Positions 1-7,255 of a stretch of 35,855 nucleotides of DNA are shown here, one piece after another (position 1 is the first letter of the stretch; the number at the start of each line of letters is the position of its first letter). The stretch is taken from positions 1-35,855 of the forward strand of contig USEU01000017.1 of NCBI GenBank assembly GCA_900553805.1, given 5' to 3'. Position numbers and translations under genes: made by a program. The stretch is from an uncultured Eubacteriales bacterium. Lineage in GTDB: Bacteria > Bacillota > Clostridia > Oscillospirales > Oscillospiraceae. The notes below the pieces were generated by a model. It ran no database searches and had not been told where the DNA came from. It saw nothing but the letters and a program-made list of their open reading frames with translations.

Positions 1-10
1 AGGCGATGCC

Positions 11-42
11 TTCCTGATTAAAATTAAGATTTTAATCAGGAA
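11..42. repeat. AT-rich perfect inverted repeat
   Basis: Two 14-base arms (11-24 and 29-42) are exact reverse complements around a 4-base TAAG centre. The arms are AT-rich while the surroundings are GC-rich. Neither side is followed by a clear T tract, so it is not an obvious terminator. It could be an operator, the remains of a mobile-element end, or a hairpin belonging to a gene outside the window. Confidence 0.6.
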
Positions 43-118
43 ATAGTATGAAAAAGCTGATCTTTTTGTCCCAAATCATCATGTGCCTTCCCCCGTGAAA
101 ACATGGGGTAAAGCAGCG

Positions 119-150
119 AAAAGGCGTGACCGAAAAGTCACGCCTTTTTT
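119..150 (-). terminator. Rho-independent terminator, probably bidirectional
   Basis: A 12-bp stem (119-130 with 137-148) around a CGAAAA loop has A runs on the left and T runs on the right, so both strands read as hairpin plus T tract. It lies directly after the stop codon of the minus-strand metalloprotease-like gene and probably ends the clp-like operon; it could also stop plus-strand transcription entering from the left edge. Confidence 0.85.
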
Positions 151-154
151 GAAT

Positions 155-619
155 TTATTCCGTAATCGACCGAAGGCCGTCATACAGGTCATTGAAGGAT
201 TTCATCTGCTTGCAGCGGCCATAGGACAGTTCCCGGTTTTCGCCGAACTCCAGGAGAAAGCACTTTGTCAGCTCCTCCACGGTCTGCTCCAGCGTTGTGA
301 AAAACTGCTGGTATGCAAAATTGCTGGCCGAGCTGCCTTCCTCAAAGGTGTTCACGATCAGCGATTCCGTCACCTGGTCCAGCGGATACATTTTCAGGTG
401 CATCAGCTCGTGGACAATAACCTCCTCCAGGTTTTCCTGCTTGGGGTTGACGGCGTTCAGCAGGAACACGGCCTTTTTATCGTCACAGTCGATTCTGAAA
501 TCCCCGGTCTTGCGCCAAGTGGGATCCTCTACAAACTCAAGCTTCACGTCCCACGCCGGAACGATCCGCAGCTTTTTGCAGTACCTGTCAAAAAGCCGCT
601 GTACCTCGGCCCTATCCAT
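155..619 (-). CDS. small HELMH zinc metalloprotease-like protein
   Basis: A 154-aa soluble protein with no signal peptide. Residues around 68-75 read VIVHELMHLKM, the HExxH zinc-binding motif of gluzincin-type metallopeptidases, and a downstream TVEELTK helix could supply the third (Glu) ligand. The rest, with no recognisable accessory domain, resembles SprT-like or ImmA-like short metalloproteases, but I cannot assign a family. The start is supported by AGGAAGAG about 9 nt upstream. It follows the ClpC-like gene by 25 nt on the same strand and is followed at once by a terminator, so the two are probably co-transcribed; a role in protein quality control is inferred from that context only. Substrate unknown. 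Confidence 0.75.
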   Translation of the reverse strand: MDRAEVQRLFDRYCKKLRIVPAWDVKLEFVEDPTWRKTGDFRIDCDDKKAVFLLNAVNPKQENLEEVIVHELMHLKMYPLDQVTESLIVNTFEEGSSASNFAYQQFFTTLEQTVEELTKCFLLEFGENRELSYGRCKQMKSFNDLYDGLRSITE

Positions 620-644
620 GCTGCGTCTCTTCCTTTCGTATCAA

Positions 645-2924
645 TCATTCCACGTTCAGCTTGACCTCATCGTTCTCTACATAGGCGTGGAGCTTGGAAA
701 TGGGGTGCTCGAAGCTGTCGATGATCGCCTCGCTGATGGGGTCCTCCAGGCTGCGCTGGATGGTGCGGCGCAGATTGCGCGCGCCGTAGGTGACGGAATA
801 GGCCTTCTTCACCAGGTAATCCCGGATAGAATCGTCCCAGGTAAAGGTAAGGCCCCTGTCCTCCAGGCTGGTCTGAAGCTCCTTCATCATGATATCGGCA
901 ATGTTCAGGAAGTTTTCCTCGCTCAGTTGGTTGAAGGTGATGATCTCATCCACCCGGTTCAGGAACTCCGGGCGCAGGAAGCCCTGCAACGCCTTCATGG
1001 TCTTTTCCTTCACCTGGTCCTGCTGGGTGCGGCCGAAGCCCATGCCGCCGGTGCCGCCCTCGGAGCCGGCATTGGAGGTCATGACGATCACCGTATTTTC
1101 AAAATTGGCCACCCGTCCCTGGGAATCGGTGATGCGGCCGTCGTCCAGCACCTGCAAAAGGATATTCATCACGTCAGGATGCGCTTTCTCGATCTCGTCG
1201 AAAAGCACCACGCTGTACGGCCTGCGGCGGATCTGCTCGGTGAGCTGGCCCGCCTCGTCGTAGCCCACATAGCCCGGGGGAGAGCCGATCAGCTTGGAGA
1301 CGGTATGCTTCTCCATATACTCGGACATATCCAGCCGGATGAGACTATCCACACTGTCAAACAGGTCGGCGGCCAGCTGCTTGACCAGCTCGGTCTTGCC
1401 CACGCCGGTGGGACCGACAAAGATAAAGGAAACAGGGCGCTTCTTGGGGGAAATGCCCACCCGGTTGCGCCGGATGGCTCTGGCCACCGCGTCCACTGCC
1501 TCATCCTGGCCGACGATATGCTGGCGCAGGCGGTCAGCCAGGCCCTTGATCTGCTGGTACTCCTGGGCCTTGATCTTGGAGGCCGGGATCTTTGTCCACA
1601 GCTCGATCACTCTGGCAAGATTCTCCATGGTCACCGCGGGCAGGGGCTTCTTTTCCAGCTCCTCGATCTGCGCGGCGATCTGGCACAGGCGGCTACGGAT
1701 GGTAGCAAGGCGCTCGAAATTCTGATTTTCCGCGTCCTCATTGAGCATGCGCAGCTCCAGCTCGTAGTCGTCCCGCTCCTTGCGCAGTTCTGCCAGCCGG
1801 GACAGCTCCTTGCTGCGCAGGTTCACATCGGAGCATGCCTCATCCAGCAGGTCGATGGCCTTGTCCGGCAGGAAGCGGTCGGTAATATAACGCTCGGACA
1901 GCACCACACACTGCCGGGCGATCTCCGGCGAGATGGAAACGCTGTGATATTCGGCATAGGTCTTGGAAATGCCCTGGAGGATCTGGATGGCCTGCTCCAG
2001 CGTCGGCTCCGCCACGGTAACGGGCTGGAAGCGGCGCTCCAAAGCGGCGTCCTTCTCGATATACTTACGGTACTCGGTATAGGTGGTCGCGCCAATGATC
2101 TGAATATCTCCCCGGGACAGGGGCGGCTTGAGGATATTGGCGGCGTTCATGCTGCCCTCGGCATCCCCCGCGCCCACCAGGTTATGGACCTCGTCCGCCA
2201 CCAGGATGATGTTGCCGCATTCCTTGATCTCAGTGATCAGGCTCTTCATGCGGCTCTCAAACTGGCCGCGGAACTGAGTCCCGGCCACCAGGGCAGTCAG
2301 GTCCAGAAGGAAGACCTCCTTGTCCCGCAGCTTATAGGGCACATCGCCCGCGGCAATGCGCTGAGCCAGGCCCTCTGCAATGGCCGTCTTGCCCACGCCC
2401 GGCTCGCCCACCAGGCAGGGATTGTTCTTCTGGCGGCGGTTCAGGATCTGGATCACCCGCTCGGTCTCCACATCCCGGCCAATGACCTTGTCCAGCTTCC
2501 CCGCTCTGGCTCTGCCGGTCAGGTCCATGCAGTAGCTGTCCAGGAACTTGTGCTTCTTGACCGTCTTTTTCTTCTCCGCGTCCTCCTTGGGCGGCTCCTG
2601 CCTGGCCGGCTGGCGGCCGGGGATGGGCAGACTGCCGCTGCCGAACAGCTGATTGAGCAGCGGAAAAGTGGCTGTGCGGCTCTCGGAGCCGTCGTCGGAC
2701 TCGTTGTCATTCTGGCCGAACATGCTGCTCATCTCATCGCTGAGCATGTCCAGGTCATCCTCGGAAATGCCCATCTGCTTGACCACCTGGTCGATCTGGG
2801 GAATTCCAAGGCTCTTGGCACATTTCAGGCAGTAGCCCTCGTTGAGGGTATTGCCATTCTCTACTCTCGTTATAAAAACAACTGCAACATTTTTCTTGCA
2901 CTTGACGCACATTTTAGGCTGCAT
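645..2924 (-). CDS. ClpC-like AAA+ unfoldase with N-terminal McsA-type zinc finger
   Basis: A 759-aa class I Clp/Hsp100 ATPase, which unfolds proteins and threads them into a partner peptidase such as ClpP. It has two AAA+ modules: Walker A GEPGVGKT near residue 171 and GPTGVGKT near 504, Walker B ILVADE and VVLFDE, and a C-terminal ClpB D2-small domain. A short coiled middle region lies near 385-440. A GF motif in the MGFGRT loop of D2 matches the ClpP-docking position of ClpC. The usual Clp N repeat domain is missing; instead residues 6-40 hold two CxxC pairs (MCVKCKK and YCLKCAK) spaced like the zinc finger of McsA. Start supported by AAGGAG 9 nt upstream. First gene of a two-gene operon with its own promoter. 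Confidence 0.92.
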   Translation of the reverse strand: MQPKMCVKCKKNVAVVFITRVENGNTLNEGYCLKCAKSLGIPQIDQVVKQMGISEDDLDMLSDEMSSMFGQNDNESDDGSESRTATFPLLNQLFGSGSLPIPGRQPARQEPPKEDAEKKKTVKKHKFLDSYCMDLTGRARAGKLDKVIGRDVETERVIQILNRRQKNNPCLVGEPGVGKTAIAEGLAQRIAAGDVPYKLRDKEVFLLDLTALVAGTQFRGQFESRMKSLITEIKECGNIILVADEVHNLVGAGDAEGSMNAANILKPPLSRGDIQIIGATTYTEYRKYIEKDAALERRFQPVTVAEPTLEQAIQILQGISKTYAEYHSVSISPEIARQCVVLSERYITDRFLPDKAIDLLDEACSDVNLRSKELSRLAELRKERDDYELELRMLNEDAENQNFERLATIRSRLCQIAAQIEELEKKPLPAVTMENLARVIELWTKIPASKIKAQEYQQIKGLADRLRQHIVGQDEAVDAVARAIRRNRVGISPKKRPVSFIFVGPTGVGKTELVKQLAADLFDSVDSLIRLDMSEYMEKHTVSKLIGSPPGYVGYDEAGQLTEQIRRRPYSVVLFDEIEKAHPDVMNILLQVLDDGRITDSQGRVANFENTVIVMTSNAGSEGGTGGMGFGRTQQDQVKEKTMKALQGFLRPEFLNRVDEIITFNQLSEENFLNIADIMMKELQTSLEDRGLTFTWDDSIRDYLVKKAYSVTYGARNLRRTIQRSLEDPISEAIIDSFEHPISKLHAYVENDEVKLNVE

Positions 2925-2963
2925 GATCTCTCACTCCTTTTCAGGGTATTCGCTTCGGAACGC

Positions 2964-2969
2964 AGTATA
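2964..2969 (-). promoter_or_regulatory. extended -10 promoter of the clp-like operon
   Basis: On the minus strand TATACT is preceded by TGC, an extended -10 element, about 40 nt before the start codon. No good -35 is seen at 17 nt (TTCCTT). No CtsR or HrcA heat-shock operator was recognised. Confidence 0.5.
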
Positions 2970-3013
2970 GCACATTTGTACGGAAAAAGGAAAAACAAAC
3001 TATGAACTTCTCC

Positions 3014-3784
3014 TCACCGGGCGGCACATTCAAATTGTTCGATCCCATCGTCGTACCACAGGTGGGTCATGTACAGTCCCCCCGGTGGAGCGGTGGGGCC
3101 CGCCGCCGTTCGGTTGCCGGAATCCAGGATCCGGCCGATCTCCTCCGGGCAGATCTTGCCCTCCGCGCAGTAGACCACCGTACCAGCCATGGCTCTCGCC
3201 ATGTTATAGAGGAAGCCATTGGCGCAAACCCGAAGCAAAATCAGGTCATCCCGGCGTTCCACATCATAATAATATACCGTGCGCATCGTGGACTTTACGT
3301 CCGTGCCCACGCTGCGCACCGCCGCAAAATCATGGGTGCCCACAAACTGGGCCGCCGCCGCCTGCATCACATTTTCGTCCAGGTGCTTGGGATAAAACCA
3401 GGCCCGATTGACATAAAACGGGTCCTTCAGCCGAGAATTATAGATCTGATAGGTATATTCCTTCCTTGCGCAGGAGCCGATGGCGTTGAAGCCGTCGTGA
3501 ACCTCAAAAGCCCTGGTGACCACAATGTCACAGGGCAGATGGGTATTCAGGGCGTAGGGAAGCCGCTCCACCGGGATGGTGGAGGAGGTGCGGAAATTGG
3601 CCACATAGCACCGGGCATGGACCCCGGCATCGGTGCGGCCGCAGCCGGTCATATGGACGGGGTGCCCCACCACCATGGCCGCCGCCTTTTCCATGGTCTC
3701 GGCCACGGTAGGCAGGTTCTTCTGCACCTGCCAGCCGTGGTAGGCGGTGCCCAGATAGGTCAGAAACAGCGCAATATTTCGCAT
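3014..3784 (-). CDS. truA: tRNA pseudouridine(38-40) synthase TruA
   Basis: A 256-aa protein that isomerises uridines 38-40 in the anticodon arm of tRNAs. The N-terminus (MRNIALFLTYLGTAYHGW) and the catalytic segment GCGRTDAGVHA, with nucleophile Asp52, are diagnostic of TruA; length is typical of the family. An upstream in-frame extension of 48 codons exists, but it runs into ecfT and lacks the family pattern, so the ATG at 3784 is chosen. The gene starts 8 nt after ecfT ends and is the last gene of the pbp-methyltransferase-ecf block; truA directly after ecfA1-ecfA2-ecfT is a common Firmicutes arrangement. Confidence 0.95.
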   Translation of the reverse strand: MRNIALFLTYLGTAYHGWQVQKNLPTVAETMEKAAAMVVGHPVHMTGCGRTDAGVHARCYVANFRTSSTIPVERLPYALNTHLPCDIVVTRAFEVHDGFNAIGSCARKEYTYQIYNSRLKDPFYVNRAWFYPKHLDENVMQAAAAQFVGTHDFAAVRSVGTDVKSTMRTVYYYDVERRDDLILLRVCANGFLYNMARAMAGTVVYCAEGKICPEEIGRILDSGNRTAAGPTAPPGGLYMTHLWYDDGIEQFECAAR

Positions 3785-3792
3785 ACCGGCCC

Positions 3793-4599
3793 TCACAGTC
3801 CGAAGGCGGCAAGGGTCGCCACAGCCGCCATCAGGCAGGCGCACACGCCGAAGGCCACCAGGTCGCCCCGCTTGAAGCGCAGCAGCTTCAGCTTGGTTCT
3901 CCCCTCCCCGCCCTGGTAGCAGCGGCACTCCATGGCGGTGGCCAGCTCATCTGCCCGGCGGAAGGCGCTGATGAACAGCGGGACCAGAATGGGCACCAGG
4001 GCCTTGGCCCGCTGGATGATGCTGCCGGTCTCAAAATCCGCACCTCTGGCCTTCTGGGCGCTCATGATCTTATCCGTCTCCTCAATGAGAGTGGGGATAA
4101 AGCGCAGGGCAATGCTCATCATCATGGCAAGCTCATGCACCGGGACATGGAGCTTCTTCAAGGGGGACAGCAGACTCTCCAGCCCGTCTGTCAGGGAGAT
4201 GGGCGAGGTGGTATAGGTCAGCAGAAAGGTGCCGGAGATCAGCATAAGGATACGCCAGATCATGAAGAAAGCGCGCTTCAGCCCCTCGGTGGTAATGGCC
4301 AGGGAACCCAGGCGCACCAGCTCCACGCCGCCGTCGGTATAGAAAATGTTCAGGATCGCCGTAAAGATCAGGATGAATACCAGCGGCTTCATTCCCCGCA
4401 CAATGGATTTTGGGGGAATGGAGGAAATTTTGATACACACCAGCAGGAACACCAGCATCAGAGAATAGGAGATCCAGTTCTGGGCGACAAACAGCGCTAC
4501 GATGTACACCATAGTCAAAATCAGCTTGGTTCTCGGATCCATCCGATGAATGGCGGAGTGGCCGGGGAAAAACTGCCCCAGGGTGATATCCTTAAGCAT
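3793..4599 (-). CDS. ecfT: ECF transporter transmembrane component EcfT
   Basis: A 268-aa integral membrane protein, the shared T component of energy-coupling factor transporters, which links the two ATPases to interchangeable substrate-binding S components for vitamins or metals. Five or so hydrophobic helices are visible, followed by a cytoplasmic coupling region containing SAQKARGADF, the Ala-Arg-Gly type coupling helix motif, and a second conserved stretch (RRADELATAMECRCY). The start overlaps the 3' end of ecfA2 by 8 nt, suggesting translational coupling. No S component is encoded in the window, so this is the shared group II module. Confidence 0.95.
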   Translation of the reverse strand: MLKDITLGQFFPGHSAIHRMDPRTKLILTMVYIVALFVAQNWISYSLMLVFLLVCIKISSIPPKSIVRGMKPLVFILIFTAILNIFYTDGGVELVRLGSLAITTEGLKRAFFMIWRILMLISGTFLLTYTTSPISLTDGLESLLSPLKKLHVPVHELAMMMSIALRFIPTLIEETDKIMSAQKARGADFETGSIIQRAKALVPILVPLFISAFRRADELATAMECRCYQGGEGRTKLKLLRFKRGDLVAFGVCACLMAAVATLAAFGL

Positions 4600-5461
4600 G
4601 GGCGCGTCCCTCCTTCAGCCGGGTCAGGCAGTCCACCGCCTGATCGATGGTGTACACGCTGTCCACATCCAGCCCCTTGTTTTTCAGATCCAGGAAGATC
4701 TGGGTCACCCTGGGGATATCCAGGCCCATATCGATCAGCTCCTGCGCGCGGCTAAACACCTGGGCGGGCGGTGCATCCATGGCAAGGCGGGAATTGTAGA
4801 GCACCAGCAGCCGGTCCGTCATCCGGGCCACATCCTCCATGGAGTGGCTGACCATCATGACGGTGGCGTTCTTCGCCCGGCGGTAGCTCTCGATATTGCC
4901 CAGGATCTCCGCCCGGCCCACGGGATCCAGGCCCGCAATGGGCTCGTCCAGGATCAGAAGCTCCGGCTCCATAGCAATGACGCCCGCAATGGCCACCCGG
5001 CGTTTCTGACCGCCGGACAGATCAAAGGGCGAGGACTGGAGCTGGCGCTCAGTGATGCCCACAAACCCGGCAGCCTCCCGCACCCGGCGGTCGATCTCCT
5101 GCTGGGAAAGGCCCATGTTCTTCGGGCCAAAGGCGATATCCTTGTAGACCGTCTCTTCAAACAGCTGATATTCCGGGTACTGGAACACCAGCCCCACCCG
5201 GAACCGGGCCTGGCGGGTGGTCTGCTTATCGAACCAAATATCCACACCGTTCAGCAGCACCTGACCGGCGGTTGGCTTCAGAAGGCCGTTCAGCTGCTGC
5301 ATCAGTGTGGACTTGCCGGAGCCGGTGTGGCCGATGATGCCCACAAATTCGCCCCGGTGGATGGTGAAATTTACATTGTCCAGCGCCTTGTGCTCAAAGG
5401 GCGTACCGGCGCTGTATACATAGCTCAGGTTTTTCACCTGCATAATGGGTTCCAAATTCAT
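4592..5461 (-). CDS. ecfA2: ECF transporter ATPase EcfA2
   Basis: A 289-aa ABC ATPase that pairs with EcfA1 to drive vitamin or metal-ion uptake. Walker A GHTGSGKST lies near residues 40-48, the Q-loop reads QYPEYQLFEETV, the signature is LSGGQKRR, and Walker B is LLILDEP. The first 30 residues fit the EcfA2 type (bare N-terminus, YSAGTPFEHKALDNV). It lies 35 nt after ecfA1 and overlaps ecfT. RBS GTAGGAGGA precedes the ATG. Which of the two ATPases is A1 or A2 rests on gene order and sequence flavour. Confidence 0.93.
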   Translation of the reverse strand: MNLEPIMQVKNLSYVYSAGTPFEHKALDNVNFTIHRGEFVGIIGHTGSGKSTLMQQLNGLLKPTAGQVLLNGVDIWFDKQTTRQARFRVGLVFQYPEYQLFEETVYKDIAFGPKNMGLSQQEIDRRVREAAGFVGITERQLQSSPFDLSGGQKRRVAIAGVIAMEPELLILDEPIAGLDPVGRAEILGNIESYRRAKNATVMMVSHSMEDVARMTDRLLVLYNSRLAMDAPPAQVFSRAQELIDMGLDIPRVTQIFLDLKNKGLDVDSVYTIDQAVDCLTRLKEGRAHA

Positions 5462-5496
5462 TCCTCCTACGGGTCAGGCCTTTGGGGGCCGGCGGC

Positions 5497-6348
5497 TCAT
5501 TGTGCCGTCAGCCAGTCATAAAGTACCTGCGCGCACTCCTCCGGCTCCAAGGCCGTCAGGGGCAGATCAAAGCCGCGCTGGTTCAGCGCCCAGCACAGCT
5601 CCACGCTTTCCGGGGCAGCCAGACCGATTTCATGCAGTAGTCTCACCTGGGAAAATACCTCCCTGGGTGTACCGTCAGCAGTAATGGTGCCTTTGTTCAG
5701 GACCACCACCCGGTCCGCCTGAGCGGCCTCATCCATGTGGTGGGTGATCAGGACGACCGTGATCCCCTTTTCCCTGTTCAGCCGCTTTACGGTTTCGATA
5801 ACGTCTTTTCTGCCCTTGGGATCCAGCATAGCGGTGGGCTCGTCCAACACGATGCAGCGCGGCTCCATGGCGATGACGCCCGCGATGGCGATGCGCTGCT
5901 TCTGGCCGCCGGACAACAGATGCGGGGCATGCTCCCGGTATTCGTACATGCCCACCTGCTTCAGCGCCTGATCCACCCTGCGGCGGATCTCCGGGCTGGC
6001 AATGCCCAGGTTCTCCGGGCCGAAGGCCACATCCTCCTCCACCACGTTGGCAACGATCTGGTTATCCGGGTTCTGGAACACCATGCCCACATTGCGCCGG
6101 ACGGCCATCAGCCGCCCGGGATCGGAGGTATCGATACCGCATACGTACACTTTGCCGCCGGTGGGCAGCAGGATGGCGTTGAAGTGCTTGGCCAGGGTGG
6201 ATTTGCCGCAACCGTTGGTGCCCAGAATGGCCGTAAAGCTGCCCTCCCGGATCGCCAGATTCAGGTCCTCAAATACCGTTACCTCAGGCCCGCCGTCCAC
6301 GCCGGGATAGCGGAAGGCCAGCGCCTCCGCCGAAATCAAATTCTCCAT
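5497..6348 (-). CDS. ecfA1: ECF transporter ATPase EcfA1
   Basis: A 283-aa ABC ATPase, the other half of the ECF heterodimer. Walker A is GTNGCGKST, the Q-loop QNPDNQIVANVVEEDVAFG, the signature LSGGQKQR, Walker B CIVLDEPTAMLDP and the switch His lies in LITHHMD. The ATG at 6348 is preceded by AGGAGG at a spacing of 6 nt, which decides against the in-frame codon 12 residues further upstream that overlaps the methyltransferase gene. It begins 10 nt after the methyltransferase stop, so all these genes appear to be one transcript. Confidence 0.93.
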   Translation of the reverse strand: MENLISAEALAFRYPGVDGGPEVTVFEDLNLAIREGSFTAILGTNGCGKSTLAKHFNAILLPTGGKVYVCGIDTSDPGRLMAVRRNVGMVFQNPDNQIVANVVEEDVAFGPENLGIASPEIRRRVDQALKQVGMYEYREHAPHLLSGGQKQRIAIAGVIAMEPRCIVLDEPTAMLDPKGRKDVIETVKRLNREKGITVVLITHHMDEAAQADRVVVLNKGTITADGTPREVFSQVRLLHEIGLAAPESVELCWALNQRGFDLPLTALEPEECAQVLYDWLTAQ

Positions 6349-6358
6349 ATGTGCCTCC

Positions 6359-7222
6359 TCAGGGCGTCCATCTTCCCGTTGCACCGCAGGGAAGCACCAG
6401 GCCGGAATCCCGCACCGGCAGGCCCAGCTCGCCGGCGGCGGTCTTTCCGCCGAAGGGCTCGAAGGTCACGTCCGCCGCATAGGCCACCGCGGAGGGGGCA
6501 AGGCCGGTGGTATAGGAATTAATGATCACAAACAAGGGGTTATCCGTCAACAGCTTCGCCGTCTCCTGAAGGAACGGGAAGAAGCTGGTCTCCATCTTCC
6601 AGATCTCGCCGCTGGGTCCCCGGCCGTAACTGGGGGGATCCATGATGATGCCGTCGTACCGGCGGCCCCGGCGAAGCTCCCGCTGGATGAATTTGCCGCA
6701 GTCGTCCACGATCCAGTGGATGGGCCGGTCGGCAAGTCCGGAGGCCACGGCATTCTCCTTGGCCCAGGCCACCATTCCCTTGGAGGCGTCCACATGGTAC
6801 ACCTCCGCTCCCCCGGCCGCCGCCGCCAGAGTGGCGCCGCCGGAATAGGCGAACAGATTCAGCACCCGCACCGGGCGGCCCGCTGAGGCCACCCGCTCCC
6901 GGATGAAGTCCCAGTTGGCCGCCTGCTCCGGGAATACGCCGGTGTGCTTGAAATTCATGGGCTTGACGTTAAAGGTGAGATAGTCCTTATAGCGGATCTG
7001 CCAGCGCTCCGGCAGGTGATGCTCCGACCAGTGGCCGCCGCCGGTGTTGGAGCGGATATACCGGGCATCGTAGCGCTTCCACTCCGGCGCGCCGTGCGTG
7101 GTGCTCCAGATCACCTGAGGATCGGGACGCACCAGGATATATTTTCCCCAGCGCTCCAGCCGCTCCCCGTCGGAGGTGTCCAGCACCTGATAATCCTTCC
7201 ATTCATCGGAAATCCATAGCAT
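6359..7222 (-). CDS. class I SAM-dependent methyltransferase (RlmI/RlmK-like)
   Basis: A 287-aa methyltransferase of the COG1092 type, whose members methylate cytosine or guanine bases in 23S rRNA. The SAM-binding glycine loop is VLNLFAYSGGATLAAAAGG, followed by the acidic residue of VYHVDAS, and the catalytic DPPSYGRG motif is typical of nucleic-acid base methyltransferases. No PUA domain is present at the N-terminus, unlike RlmI, so the exact target is uncertain. It sits 33 nt after the penicillin-binding protein gene and 10 nt before ecfA1 on the same strand. Confidence 0.85.
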   Translation of the reverse strand: MLWISDEWKDYQVLDTSDGERLERWGKYILVRPDPQVIWSTTHGAPEWKRYDARYIRSNTGGGHWSEHHLPERWQIRYKDYLTFNVKPMNFKHTGVFPEQAANWDFIRERVASAGRPVRVLNLFAYSGGATLAAAAGGAEVYHVDASKGMVAWAKENAVASGLADRPIHWIVDDCGKFIQRELRRGRRYDGIIMDPPSYGRGPSGEIWKMETSFFPFLQETAKLLTDNPLFVIINSYTTGLAPSAVAYAADVTFEPFGGKTAAGELGLPVRDSGLVLPCGATGRWTP

Positions 7223-7255
7223 TGTTGGCTTTCCCTCGTTTCTCTATATCTAAAA

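Noticed and set aside
48..98. 16-codon plus-strand ORF after the AT-rich palindrome
   Set aside because: Too short, weak RBS and no similarity to a known leader peptide.
297..3005. long plus-strand ORF opposite the clp-like gene
   Set aside because: Antisense shadow of a GC-rich gene; composition (Leu/Gly/His-rich) is that of a reverse-frame translation.
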